Source: Syntrophomonadaceae bacterium (GTDB lineage: Bacteria; Bacillota; Dethiobacteria; DTU022). From it: 5,694 bases of DNA. Positions 1 to 5,213 of this stretch are shown here, piece after piece; the stretch's first letter is position 1; the number at the start of each line of letters is the position of its first letter. Position numbers and translations under genes: made by a program. The notes beneath the pieces are model-generated. The model was not told where the DNA came from. It searched no databases and worked only from the letters and a program-made list of their open reading frames with translations. The DNA is taken from positions 1 to 5,694 of the forward strand of contig SKPU01000164.1 of the NCBI GenBank assembly GCA_007119335.1, written 5' to 3'.

Positions 1-127
1 CACTGAGAAACTCAGCTGCACCGGGAATAATACGCCCAAGCCCGATACCGATCAAAATACATAAAGCCACCCAAACTGAAAGGTACTTGTGGAAAAAACC
101 AAGTTCATAAGCTTTTTGTTCGCTCAT
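1..127 (-). CDS. acr3: ACR3-family arsenite efflux permease, N-terminal part (runs off left edge)
   Basis: Only the first 42 codons are in the window. They begin MSEQKAYELGFFHKYLSVW and continue into a hydrophobic stretch (VALCILIGIGLG) ending in RIIPG. This matches the known start of ACR3-type arsenite/H+ antiporters: a short cytoplasmic tail, an FF-x-KYL-x-W motif, then the first membrane helix. ACR3 is an inner-membrane carrier of about 350-400 residues that exports arsenite. The ATG is preceded by AAAGGAG (140-146) with a rather long 12-nt spacing; an in-frame TTG at 136 sits only 3 nt from that site, so the ATG is preferred. It lies 57 bp after the universal stress protein gene and downstream of arsR on the same strand, which supports the arsenic assignment. 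The rest of the gene is not visible, so it could be truncated or broken outside the window. Confidence 0.85.
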   Translation of the reverse strand, partial: MSEQKAYELGFFHKYLSVWVALCILIGIGLGRIIPGAAEFLS

Positions 128-157
128 CTCTGTCAATCACTCCTTTAGCTAGTATAA

Positions 158-175
158 GTGCTTGCACGAATTCGT
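158..175. repeat. Two overlapping 10-bp perfect palindromes between usp and acr3
   Basis: GTGCTTGCAC (158-167) and ACGAATTCGT (166-175) are each perfectly self-complementary and share two bases. They lie in the short gap between the stress protein stop and the acr3 ribosome binding site. No T-run follows on the minus strand, so this is not a standard terminator. It may be an mRNA hairpin or a protein site, or chance. Confidence 0.35.
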
Positions 176-184
176 AAATAAGCC

Positions 185-1039
185 CTATTGTGCAGCTGGA
201 ATAAGCAAGACAGGGAGTTTAGATGTTCGAGCTACAGTTTCAGCCGTACTGCCCAGCACCAGGCCTTCTACCCCTCCTTTGCCGCGCATTCCCAGCACAA
301 TCAGGGTAATATCTTCTTCTTCAGCAATTGTTTTTATTATTTTCGAAGGAATACCTGTTTCTATTCTTATCTTCACTTCCGGACAATGGTTTTTACAACT
401 TTCACCAAGCTGCTCAAGCTGTTTATATGCTTTATCTTTAAGCCCCGCAATTTCTTCCTCAGTTTCACCTTCGTCAACTACCGAAGTAAGAACAATTTTG
501 CCGGCATGTTCGGACAAGCCGCTGACGACTTTTTCCGCCTTTTCAGCAGATGTCGAAAAATCGGTCGGCATCAGAATCGACTCGAATTTTCGTTCACATA
601 CCAGCTGGCAATCTTTTTCACCCAGGCTTTCAACTAGTTCAATACGCTCAATTAAGGTTGGGGTGGTTGTCTGCCTGACCATAGCAGATGTAGTGCTGCC
701 CAGGAAAAAGTCCCGGACCCTGTTCTTCCCTCGTGAAGTGATAACGATCAGCGATGCACCGACTTTTTCAGCAACAGCATTAATTTCCTGGGCTGGGAAC
801 CCGATCGGCGCTTCATAGCGTACCTTAAAGCCCATTTCTTCAATTTCTTTTGCCTTTTCCTCGAGCTTTTGCTTATGGTGTTCTTTCAGCTTTCCGGTTG
901 GCCCACCGGAATACCTGATTTCCATAACCCAGGTAAGGATAATCTCTTTGGTGCCAACTGCTTTTAGTTCTCCCAGGCAGTTAAACAGTTTTTCGCCGCC
1001 TGGTGTAAAATCAGTTGCCATCACAACCCTCTCAAACAT
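185..1039 (-). CDS. Tandem-domain universal stress protein (UspA family)
   Basis: This 284-aa cytoplasmic protein contains two UspA domains, at about residues 1-140 and 150-284. Each opens with the family's strand and acidic residue (MFERVVMATDF with D10; ILMPTDF with D160). In the second domain the ATP-binding motif G-2x-G-9x-G-S is complete (G250, G253, G263, S264). In the first domain the leading Gly is replaced by Thr (T101, then G104, G114, S115), so only domain 2 clearly keeps the nucleotide-binding loop. Start choice: an ATG three codons upstream (1048) overlaps the AAAGGA ribosome binding site (1048-1053), whereas the ATG at 1039 is 8 nt from it and gives the typical UspA N-terminus; the longer form would be 287 aa. 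It lies between arsR and acr3 on the same strand, so it is probably co-transcribed and induced by arsenite. Usp proteins generally help cells survive stress, often through nucleotide binding; a specific role here is not known. Confidence 0.9.
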   Translation of the reverse strand: MFERVVMATDFTPGGEKLFNCLGELKAVGTKEIILTWVMEIRYSGGPTGKLKEHHKQKLEEKAKEIEEMGFKVRYEAPIGFPAQEINAVAEKVGASLIVITSRGKNRVRDFFLGSTTSAMVRQTTTPTLIERIELVESLGEKDCQLVCERKFESILMPTDFSTSAEKAEKVVSGLSEHAGKIVLTSVVDEGETEEEIAGLKDKAYKQLEQLGESCKNHCPEVKIRIETGIPSKIIKTIAEEEDITLIVLGMRGKGGVEGLVLGSTAETVARTSKLPVLLIPAAQ

Positions 1040-1047
1040 TTCACTCA

Positions 1048-1053
1048 TCCTTT
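1048..1053 (-). promoter_or_regulatory. Ribosome binding site that decides the usp start
   Basis: AAAGGA on the minus strand directly abuts or overlaps the upstream ATG (1048) but is 8 nt from the ATG at 1039. This favours the second ATG. Confidence 0.55.
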
Positions 1054-1073
1054 CTTTAAGTTCAATTTAATTG

Positions 1074-1271
1074 CTATGTTTTAGCCTTCATGATTTTACA
1101 AAACCGCTCAAAATAACCCAACTTGTGTTTTTCAGCCATCTGGGCCTTCTTTGCAAGTGCTTTTTATACTGTGAATGGATCTACACAATAAAAGGCAAAA
1201 GCTGTTTTTAAAAAAACTGCTTCTATCCTGCTTTCAATACAAATATTTTTTAGTTCTCGATTAAATGCCAT
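1074..1271 (-). pseudogene. Small unrecognised gene with one in-frame stop, between arsR and usp
   Basis: A reading frame starts with ATG at 1271, 7 nt after the arsR stop. It runs 35 codons (beginning MAFNRELKNICIESRIEA, ending CVDPFTV) to a TAA at 1164-1166. The same frame then stays open for 29 more codons, including an internal ATG at 1139 (MAEKHKLGYFERF), and ends at a TAG at 1074. The whole reads as one coherent, lysine-rich product of about 65 residues broken by a single nonsense codon. There is no good ribosome binding site before 1271, so translation would need coupling to arsR; the internal ATG has a weak GAAGG 5 nt upstream. I do not recognise the family. The LGYFERF segment superficially resembles the ACR3 N-terminus (LGFFHKY), but the rest does not support an acr3 duplicate. 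It could instead be ordinary noncoding sequence. Confidence 0.4.
1190..1222 (-). terminator. Weak hairpin with T-rich tail inside the arsR-usp gap
   Basis: Bases 1199-1222 form an inverted repeat with a 4-bp outer stem (AAGC/GCTT), one mismatch, then a 6-bp inner stem (GTTTTT/AAAAAC) and a 2-nt loop. On the minus strand it is followed by TTTTGCCTTT. The stem is mostly A-T and the loop is tight, so at best this is a weak terminator or attenuator that would lower usp and acr3 expression relative to arsR. Confidence 0.25.
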
Positions 1272-1278
1272 TTTGGGT

Positions 1279-1653
1279 TTAACTAGAAGTTACAGTTCCC
1301 GCTTTTAAGTCATCGCTGGCATAACCTTTGCTCTTGTAATAAGCCATTTTTTCATAATCATTACGGCACTGCTCCAATTTCATGATTTCAGACTTTAGTA
1401 TAGCTTCAATAAACGGGTATTCTTCAATGCACGCAGCATCTATTTTGTAACAAACATATTTGGCCTCTTTATAGTAATCCAGTAAGCCGGCATTGGTAAG
1501 CTTGTTCAAATGCCTGGAAGCGTTGGACTGGTTAATACCCAGCAAAGTTTCTAACTCGCAGACACAGAGATCATGATGCTGCAGTAAGTTAAGCATCTGC
1601 AAGCGAGTATCATCAGCTAAAGTTTTTAATATCCTTGTTAATTTGGATTCCAT
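1279..1653 (-). CDS. arsR: ArsR-family arsenic-responsive transcriptional repressor
   Basis: This 124-aa protein is a winged-helix repressor of the ArsR/SmtB family. The N-terminus (ILKTLADDTRLQMLNLL) is the typical first helix pair. The LCVCELE segment is the metalloid-binding box, with C30 and C32 as ligands at the start of the helix preceding recognition. Recognition helix residues follow in QSNASRHLNKL, then the wing (LLDYYKEAKYVCYKI), with additional cysteines at C68 and C75. Typical members are 100-125 aa. Start choice: the frame extends two codons upstream to a TTG (1659), but the ribosome binding site AAGGTGA (1660-1666) touches that codon and is 6 nt from the ATG at 1653. It leads the operon with the stress protein and acr3, preceded by a strong promoter and a palindromic operator, so it probably represses its own operon and dissociates on binding As(III). 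Confidence 0.93.
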   Translation of the reverse strand: MESKLTRILKTLADDTRLQMLNLLQHHDLCVCELETLLGINQSNASRHLNKLTNAGLLDYYKEAKYVCYKIDAACIEEYPFIEAILKSEIMKLEQCRNDYEKMAYYKSKGYASDDLKAGTVTSS

Positions 1654-1659
1654 TACCAA

Positions 1660-1666
1660 TCACCTT
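1660..1666 (-). promoter_or_regulatory. arsR ribosome binding site
   Basis: AAGGTGA on the minus strand is complementary to the 16S tail and is 6 nt upstream of the ATG at 1653. It lies too close to the in-frame TTG at 1659 for that codon to be the start. Confidence 0.7.
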
Positions 1667-1667
1667 C

Positions 1668-1687
1668 ATATGATCAATTGAACATAT
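1668..1687. promoter_or_regulatory. Probable ArsR operator palindrome
   Basis: This 20-bp inverted repeat, ATATG-A-TCAATTGA-A-CATAT, pairs at 9 of 10 arm positions; the only mismatch is 1673/1682. It is AT-rich, centred on CAATTG, and sits between the -10 box and the arsR ribosome binding site, a usual place for ArsR/SmtB-family operators. ArsR binding here would block the promoter at 1702-1730. The assignment rests on symmetry and position, not on a matched consensus. Confidence 0.65.
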
Positions 1688-1701
1688 CTACTTTTATTAA
1701 T

Positions 1702-1730
1702 ATGATAAAATGCTTTATCTTCTTTGTCAA
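1702..1730 (-). promoter_or_regulatory. Sigma-A promoter of the ars operon
   Basis: On the minus strand a perfect TTGACA -35 box (1725-1730) is separated by 17 bp from TATCAT (1702-1707), which matches 5 of 6 of the -10 consensus. Transcription would begin near 1695, just ahead of the operator palindrome and the arsR ribosome binding site. Confidence 0.8.
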
Positions 1731-1852
1731 CAGAGGATCGCTTTTTTTAGACTATCTGAAGTTAAAAGAGGTAAGGCAAATTAATATACCCTAGATTCTA
1801 CGTCAGTAAATCTGAAAACATCCTTTAAGCTTTAACACATATAGGTTTCTTC

Positions 1853-1882
1853 AAAATTCATTTTTCAAAACTAAAATTCATT
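1853..1882. repeat. 10-bp direct repeat AAAATTCATT in an AT-rich gap
   Basis: AAAATTCATT occurs at 1853-1862 and 1873-1882, 20 bp apart, about two DNA turns. It lies just upstream of a candidate plus-strand promoter (1893-1920). The rest of 1740-1890 shows no gene on either strand. The repeat could be a regulator site or chance in AT-rich sequence. Confidence 0.25.
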
Positions 1883-1892
1883 ACCATTGATA

Positions 1893-1920
1893 TTGACAGC
1901 AGTGTCATTAATGTGATAAA
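1893..1920 (+). promoter_or_regulatory. Candidate plus-strand promoter
   Basis: TTGACA (1893-1898) is followed after 16 bp by GATAAA (1915-1920), preceded by an extended -10 TG at 1912-1913. The -35 box also forms a TGACA-GCAG-TGTCA inverted repeat (1894-1907). It points toward the small ORF and the kinase pseudogene. The -10 box matches only 4 of 6. Confidence 0.4.
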
Positions 1921-1926
1921 GCCATC

Positions 1927-2176
1927 AGGAAGGTGAAGTCAAAGTAAACAATCTTATAAAATGGGCAATCGCTGCTACAATATCCAGTTTGCCTTTTGCG
2001 ATGAACTAAAAGCATACATCGCCGGATTTGTGAGAAGTGGCAATAACTACACGGTAAACGGTGCTACCGAAATGATTAATAGTGCTAAAAAAGCTAAGAG
2101 GCAGTGACGAAAATGGTGCATTATAGAAAAACTGCCTGAATTTCTCGTAATAAATACTGAAATAAAGGAATTTTGA
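1927..2176 (+). pseudogene. Small decayed ORF region, unrecognised (signal-peptide-like start, shifted tail)
   Basis: A strong ribosome binding site, AGGAAGGTGA (1927-1936), is not followed by a normal start codon. The frame opened by GTC at 1938 encodes VKVNNLIKWAIAATISSLPF and stops at 2007; a lysine followed by a hydrophobic run resembles a signal peptide or membrane anchor. Another frame has an ATG at 1961, without a good ribosome binding site, and encodes 48 aa ending at TGA 2105-2107. Its part DELKAYIAGFVRSGNNYTV looks protein-like. That frame stays open past the TGA for 22 more codons (RKWCIIEKLPEFLVINTEIK and on) to a second TGA at 2174. The simplest reading is a small gene damaged by start-codon loss, a frameshift and a nonsense mutation. 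I recognise no family, and it may be chance reading frames. Confidence 0.35.
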
Positions 2177-2202
2177 GCTTAACGTGGAATTTAATTTATA
2201 TA
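2173..2202 (+). promoter_or_regulatory. Weak candidate promoter before the kinase pseudogene
   Basis: TTGAGC (2173-2178) is followed after 18 bp by TATATA (2197-2202). Both boxes are partial matches in AT-rich sequence. If real, it once drove the kdgK remnant. Confidence 0.25.
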
Positions 2203-2241
2203 TAGATTAGTTATCATAGAATACTTAAGAGGCAGTATGCA

Positions 2242-2915
2242 ATGGTTGCGAAAAAATAGTAATTTCCTGGGAGAAATAATGCTGCGGTTCTCTGCTCCCG
2301 TGCAGCAGAGAATCGCTCAGGCAGATCATTTAAATGTCACTTTCGGAGGCGGAGAAGCCAACAAAGCGACCTCGTTGGCCCAGTTCGGTTTAAGCAGCTG
2401 CTTTGTCACAAAGCTGCCCGAAAATCCACTCGGACAATCTTCCCTGAGCCACCTGCGCAGGTATTGTGTCAACAAGAAATAAATTCCCAAGGGTGGCGAA
2501 AGGCTGGTATTTACTTACTGGAGAACGGGGCTGCACAGAGACCTTCCCTGGTAATCTACGACCGGGCCAAATCGGCAGTTGCCGAAACCGATCCGGAGGA
2601 ATTCGATTGGCAAATTATTTTTCAAGATACAACATGGTTTCACATTACAGGAATAACCCACCCGCCCTAAGTGACAACATGGCAGAGATCGCCCTAAAAG
2701 CCTGTTATAAAGCAGGAAAAGCCGGAGTAACAGTTAGCTGCGATCTCAATTATCGCAAAAACCTCTGAAGCCGGACAAAGCCCGGCAGATGTTATAGACT
2801 TTGCGGTTGCTGCCTCCTGCTTAAAACATAGCATCCCCGAAAACTTAATCTGGCCACTCTCGATGAAATCAAGAGGCTGACCGGAGGAGAATCTTCCGGT
2901 AGAGTTCAGCGTTGA
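2242..2915 (+). pseudogene. kdgK: 2-keto-3-deoxygluconate kinase (PfkB family), degraded
   Basis: The intact enzyme phosphorylates 2-keto-3-deoxygluconate to KDPG in pectin/hexuronate breakdown. Recognisable blocks lie in changing frames: GEIMLRFSAP (from 2270), the substrate-binding VTFGGGEAN and FVTKLPENPLGQ; GERLGIYLLENGAAQRPSLV; FDWQIIFQDTTWFHITGIT; PALSDNMAEIALKAC with TVSCDLNYRKNLW; and the C-terminal DVIDFAVAASCLKHSIPEN, then LATLDEIKRLTGG and SGRVQR before TGA 2913-2915. Lesions inferred against the family pattern: a frame shift between the probable original ATG (2242, MVAKK) and 2270; an in-frame TAA at 2480; a 1-nt loss near 2506; a 2-nt insertion at 2659-2660; a 1-nt loss near 2767 creating a TGA; a large deletion near 2785 removing roughly a third of the protein, including the GxGD catalytic region; and a 1-nt loss near 2846. 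The gene cannot make a working kinase. Confidence 0.93.
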
Positions 2916-2940
2916 CAAGTATCTTTTTCCACCATATATG
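2912..2940 (+). promoter_or_regulatory. Promoter of the ferredoxin-domain operon, overlapping the kdgK pseudogene end
   Basis: A perfect TTGACA (2912-2917) overlaps the former kdgK stop codon. After 17 bp comes TATATG (2935-2940); an alternative -10, TATGAT, starts two bases later with 19-bp spacing. No other promoter of similar quality is seen before the gene at 3034. The leader would be about 90 nt. Confidence 0.5.
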
Positions 2941-3033
2941 ATTAATCTGACCATGCATAAACTATAAAAAAGCAGAAAACCGGAATGCAAAAGAAAGGAT
3001 CGGCAGCCAAAAAGATAGCGGAGGTTGGTATAA

Positions 3034-3735
3034 TTGCGCATCGACAATGAAAAGTGCATTGCCTGCGGAACTTGTGCGGCATACTGCCCAACGGATGCAA
3101 TTGTCAAAGAGGGAAAAACTTACTACATAGACGAAATGCTTTGTGTGGAATGCAACAACTGCTACCGCAGTCAAAGCTGTAAGCAAGAAGCCCTCCTTTT
3201 AGAAAAACTCACCTATCCCCGCTCTCTCCGTAATGTATTCAGCGATGTATATTCGGTGGCCAAAGAAACGGGGGTGGCCGGTCGGGGCACTGAGGAAATG
3301 AAAACAAATGATGTGACCAACCGTATTAAAAACGGACAAGCGATTGTCGGAATAGAATTAGGAAGGCCCTCCGTTTCAACAACCTTCAGGGACGTTGACA
3401 AAATGACCCGGGTTCTATTTAAACATAAAGTACGAATGGAAAGCAGCAACCCCCTGGCCAGCCTGATCGATCTGGAAAGCGGAAAAGTCAAGGAAGAGCT
3501 GCTGGATGAAAGAGCGATCTCCTGCATAATTGAAGTTCTGACTGAGCTCGAAGACTTGGAAGATGTCTTAAAAGCTATTATTGAAAACGCCTCCAGACTG
3601 GATACTGTTTTTTCACTATTTGTTGCATCCAAAATCGATGCAGGGGGCAAACCGGAAGCGCAAACCGTCCTTGAGCGCATGAAGATTCCTGTTCCTGCTG
3701 GTGGCAAAACCAATGTAGGGCTGGGTCAGGAATAG
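3034..3735 (+). CDS. Ferredoxin-domain protein with two Fe-S cluster motifs and an uncharacterised C-terminal domain
   Basis: This 233-aa, probably cytoplasmic protein (no signal peptide or membrane helix) starts at TTG, 9 nt after a clear GGAGG (3020-3024). Residues 1-55 form a bacterial ferredoxin domain. The first cluster motif is classical (C8, C11, C14, C18 followed by Pro: CIACGTCAAYCP). The second is CVECNNC...C with C37, C40, C43 and C49, where the last spacing is five residues instead of three. Residues 60-100 link to a domain (about 103-233) containing VGIELGRPSVSTTFRDV, a region rich in acidic helices, and a C-terminal GGKTNVGLGQE. I do not recognise that domain; the alternating strand/helix pattern could be a ferredoxin-like or ACT-like fold, which is a guess. 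The likely role is electron transfer to or from a partner. The next gene follows after 39 bp on the same strand and is probably co-transcribed. Confidence 0.85.
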   Translation: MRIDNEKCIACGTCAAYCPTDAIVKEGKTYYIDEMLCVECNNCYRSQSCKQEALLLEKLTYPRSLRNVFSDVYSVAKETGVAGRGTEEMKTNDVTNRIKNGQAIVGIELGRPSVSTTFRDVDKMTRVLFKHKVRMESSNPLASLIDLESGKVKEELLDERAISCIIEVLTELEDLEDVLKAIIENASRLDTVFSLFVASKIDAGGKPEAQTVLERMKIPVPAGGKTNVGLGQE

Positions 3736-3774
3736 CACCGGAAAAACAAATGGAACGTTTGAAGGAGATTGGTG

Positions 3775-4395
3775 ATGACTCATACCTTGCACCGCCAGGG
3801 AAATCTAAAAAACGACTTTGTCGTAATGGCTCATCCGGCAACCGGTATCAACACAAAAGGTTCGGCCGAGAAGGTGAAACTATTCATTCAATTGGCCGGG
3901 GATTTCAACCCGGTTAACTGTGGGGTTCCGAAAGCAGGCAACTCGATCAGCAAGATGGATGAAATTGCCAGCAATACATTTGATGGTTGTGTGGGACATG
4001 TGGTTTTCGACTGCGCTGAAAATGTAATCGGCTTCCTGAAGGCACTCAAAAAAGAAAATATTGGCATTTCTATTGTAGTAACCGGCCTTTTTAATGATGT
4101 GAACAGCTGCTGCAGAGAAGCCGCACTTACACCTCATACCGTCAACATGTCACTCGGCGTATATGGAAAGGAAGAAAAACTGCCGGCACAAGAAGTGCTG
4201 CCCATCACCACGATGTGTGGACATGCCATGGTCACGGAAAAACAAGTTAACCGCGCCATCAAAAAAATAAAAGAAGGAAAATTTTCATCTCATGAAGCGG
4301 CAGAAGAGCTGGCCAAACCCTGTGTTTGCGGAATCTTCAATATAAAAAGAGCCGCATCGCTGCTGGATATACTGGTTAAAGCAAATGAAAGCTGA
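3775..4395 (+). CDS. Cysteine-rich protein of unknown function, partner of the ferredoxin-domain protein
   Basis: This is a 206-aa soluble protein without signal peptide or membrane helices. Start choice: TTG (3769) and GTG (3772) are in frame, but GAAGGAG (3761-3767) is best spaced (7 nt) for the ATG at 3775. Eight cysteines occur (49, 72, 80, 112, 113, 148, 183, 185). Several sit in motifs that look conserved: NPVNCGVPKAGNS, DGCVGHVVFDC, TTMCGHAMV (C148, H150) and KPCVCGIFN (C183-x-C185). The stretch ISIVVTGLFNDV followed by PHTVNMSLGVYG suggests an alternating alpha/beta core. The motif residues could bind a metal or an Fe-S cluster, which would fit the adjacent ferredoxin-domain gene. I have an impression of similar proteins in other strict anaerobes but cannot name a family or reaction. 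Codon use and base composition match its neighbour. No strong terminator follows. Confidence 0.8.
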   Translation: MTHTLHRQGNLKNDFVVMAHPATGINTKGSAEKVKLFIQLAGDFNPVNCGVPKAGNSISKMDEIASNTFDGCVGHVVFDCAENVIGFLKALKKENIGISIVVTGLFNDVNSCCREAALTPHTVNMSLGVYGKEEKLPAQEVLPITTMCGHAMVTEKQVNRAIKKIKEGKFSSHEAAEELAKPCVCGIFNIKRAASLLDILVKANES

Positions 4396-4400
4396 ACAAA

Positions 4401-4428
4401 CCATGGCACATTACTAATGCTCCCATGG
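4401..4428 (+). repeat. Inverted repeat after the two-gene operon
   Basis: CCATGG occurs at 4401-4406 and 4423-4428, and since it is self-complementary the copies can pair. Inside them CATTA and TAATG (4409-4413 and 4415-4419) are also complementary around a single C. The structure begins 5 nt after the stop codon, so it may be a 3' mRNA hairpin. No T-run follows, so it is not a typical intrinsic terminator. Confidence 0.35.
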
Positions 4429-4476
4429 CTCAGATATATCGCCACACAACTTGTACCATTCTAGCATTGAAATGAG

Positions 4477-4490
4477 TTATATTAATATAA
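4477..4490. repeat. 14-bp perfect AT palindrome
   Basis: TTATATTAATATAA is exactly self-complementary. It lies in the gap between the convergent plus- and minus-strand genes. Function is unclear; AT-only palindromes arise easily by chance in such DNA. Confidence 0.25.
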
Positions 4491-4492
4491 AA

Positions 4493-4603
4493 TTAGCTGT
4501 TTTTCAAAGAATCAGCCATACGAAAAACGAGTTTAATTGCTTTCTTTGTTGCGCTTGGATTGGCAGTTCCTTTCCCTGCCTGCCATGCCCCCTTCACCGG
4601 CAT
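4493..4603 (-). other. Short ORF of 36 codons, possible gene scrap
   Basis: The frame from ATG 4603 to TAA 4493 contains KGAWQAGKGTANPSATKK and then KLVFRMADSLKNS. The composition is protein-like and basic. It has no good ribosome binding site and a stop codon lies three codons before the ATG. It may be the tail of a lost gene, possibly of a mobile element, but nothing identifies it and no terminal inverted repeats are visible. The remainder of 4396-4640 shows no gene. A CATGCC/GGCATG hairpin (4584-4604) covers its start. Confidence 0.2.
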
Positions 4604-4640
4604 GAAGGTTCAAGGCTGTGACATATATTTTCAATATACT

Positions 4641-5213
4641 TTAATTCATTTCTTTCAACCATTCATCCAGCTTTTGGGCCGTGCTGAAATGATCTTTTTC
4701 AGCCATTTCTTTCATGTAGTTTAAATCCAAGGAGTTAAAATGAACCTTTAACATGCGTAAACCCCACTCACAATCAGATGAAGAAATCCAATGCACACAA
4801 GCCCTTAGCCGATCTAAAATTATATCTTCGACACCAATCACATAAAGGTGCTTTCCGCTTGGCAGTTCCAGCCTTATTATTTTGCTTTCACTTGCCCCCT
4901 CAAGCTTGCTCCCTGGAATCTCAATAGCCAATCCCAATTCAGGTTGATACCAATGACGACCCTCACGTAAAAACCCGAGTTGTCCAAGAATATCTCCTGC
5001 TATTTCCCTGCCTTTTGTGACCAGATCAATGTCCAGTGTAGTATACTGACCCCTGGTATATATTTCAACAGCAAGTCCTCCTACTACTATAGGCTTAAAA
5101 CCCTGGGCTTCCATTAGCTCCGTAATTAGGGCAGCAGTTTCAGCCATAACCTCAAAGCGATCTTTCCCTGATAAGCTATGCAGTTCCTCTCTGGCCTTTT
5201 CAATCAAACTCAT
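4641..5213 (-). CDS. Nucleotidyltransferase-fold protein (DUF6036/MNT-like), possible toxin of a two-gene module
   Basis: This 190-aa cytoplasmic protein carries the pol-beta nucleotidyltransferase signature. After an N-terminal helical region comes VVGGLAVEIYTRG (G45, G46), then TTLDIDLV with the paired carboxylates D61 and D63, and a later candidate third carboxylate in GLAIEIPG (E98). The VEDIILDRLRACVHW segment (about 128-142) is the helix that follows the catalytic core in DUF6036-type proteins. Such enzymes transfer a nucleotide to a protein or RNA; several relatives are toxins or abortive-infection factors, for example AbiEii and MenT types, while others are uncharacterised. All catalytic residues appear present. 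The gene overlaps the preceding 76-aa gene by 14 nt, so the two are probably translationally coupled. An AGGAGA site lies about 10 nt before the ATG. Toxin function is inferred from fold and arrangement only. Confidence 0.8.
   Translation of the reverse strand: MSLIEKAREELHSLSGKDRFEVMAETAALITELMEAQGFKPIVVGGLAVEIYTRGQYTTLDIDLVTKGREIAGDILGQLGFLREGRHWYQPELGLAIEIPGSKLEGASESKIIRLELPSGKHLYVIGVEDIILDRLRACVHWISSSDCEWGLRMLKVHFNSLDLNYMKEMAEKDHFSTAQKLDEWLKEMN

Noticed and set aside
162..818. Long plus-strand ORFs opposite the universal stress protein gene
   Set aside because: They are antisense shadows of a well-supported UspA gene; the serine- and phenylalanine-rich products look like reverse-complement artefacts.
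2105..2107. TGA inside the small ORF read as selenocysteine
   Set aside because: No convincing downstream bacterial SECIS hairpin was seen and no selenoprotein motif surrounds the codon; decay or a true stop is simpler.
2694..3107. Minus-strand ORFs over the kdgK end and the ferredoxin gene start
   Set aside because: They lie opposite recognisable kdgK and ferredoxin motifs, have no ribosome binding sites and no family resemblance.
3213..3841. Minus-strand ORFs opposite the ferredoxin-domain gene
   Set aside because: Antisense shadows of a gene with clear Fe-S motifs and a good ribosome binding site.
3880..4137. Minus-strand ORF opposite the cysteine-rich gene
   Set aside because: Antisense shadow with no start signals.
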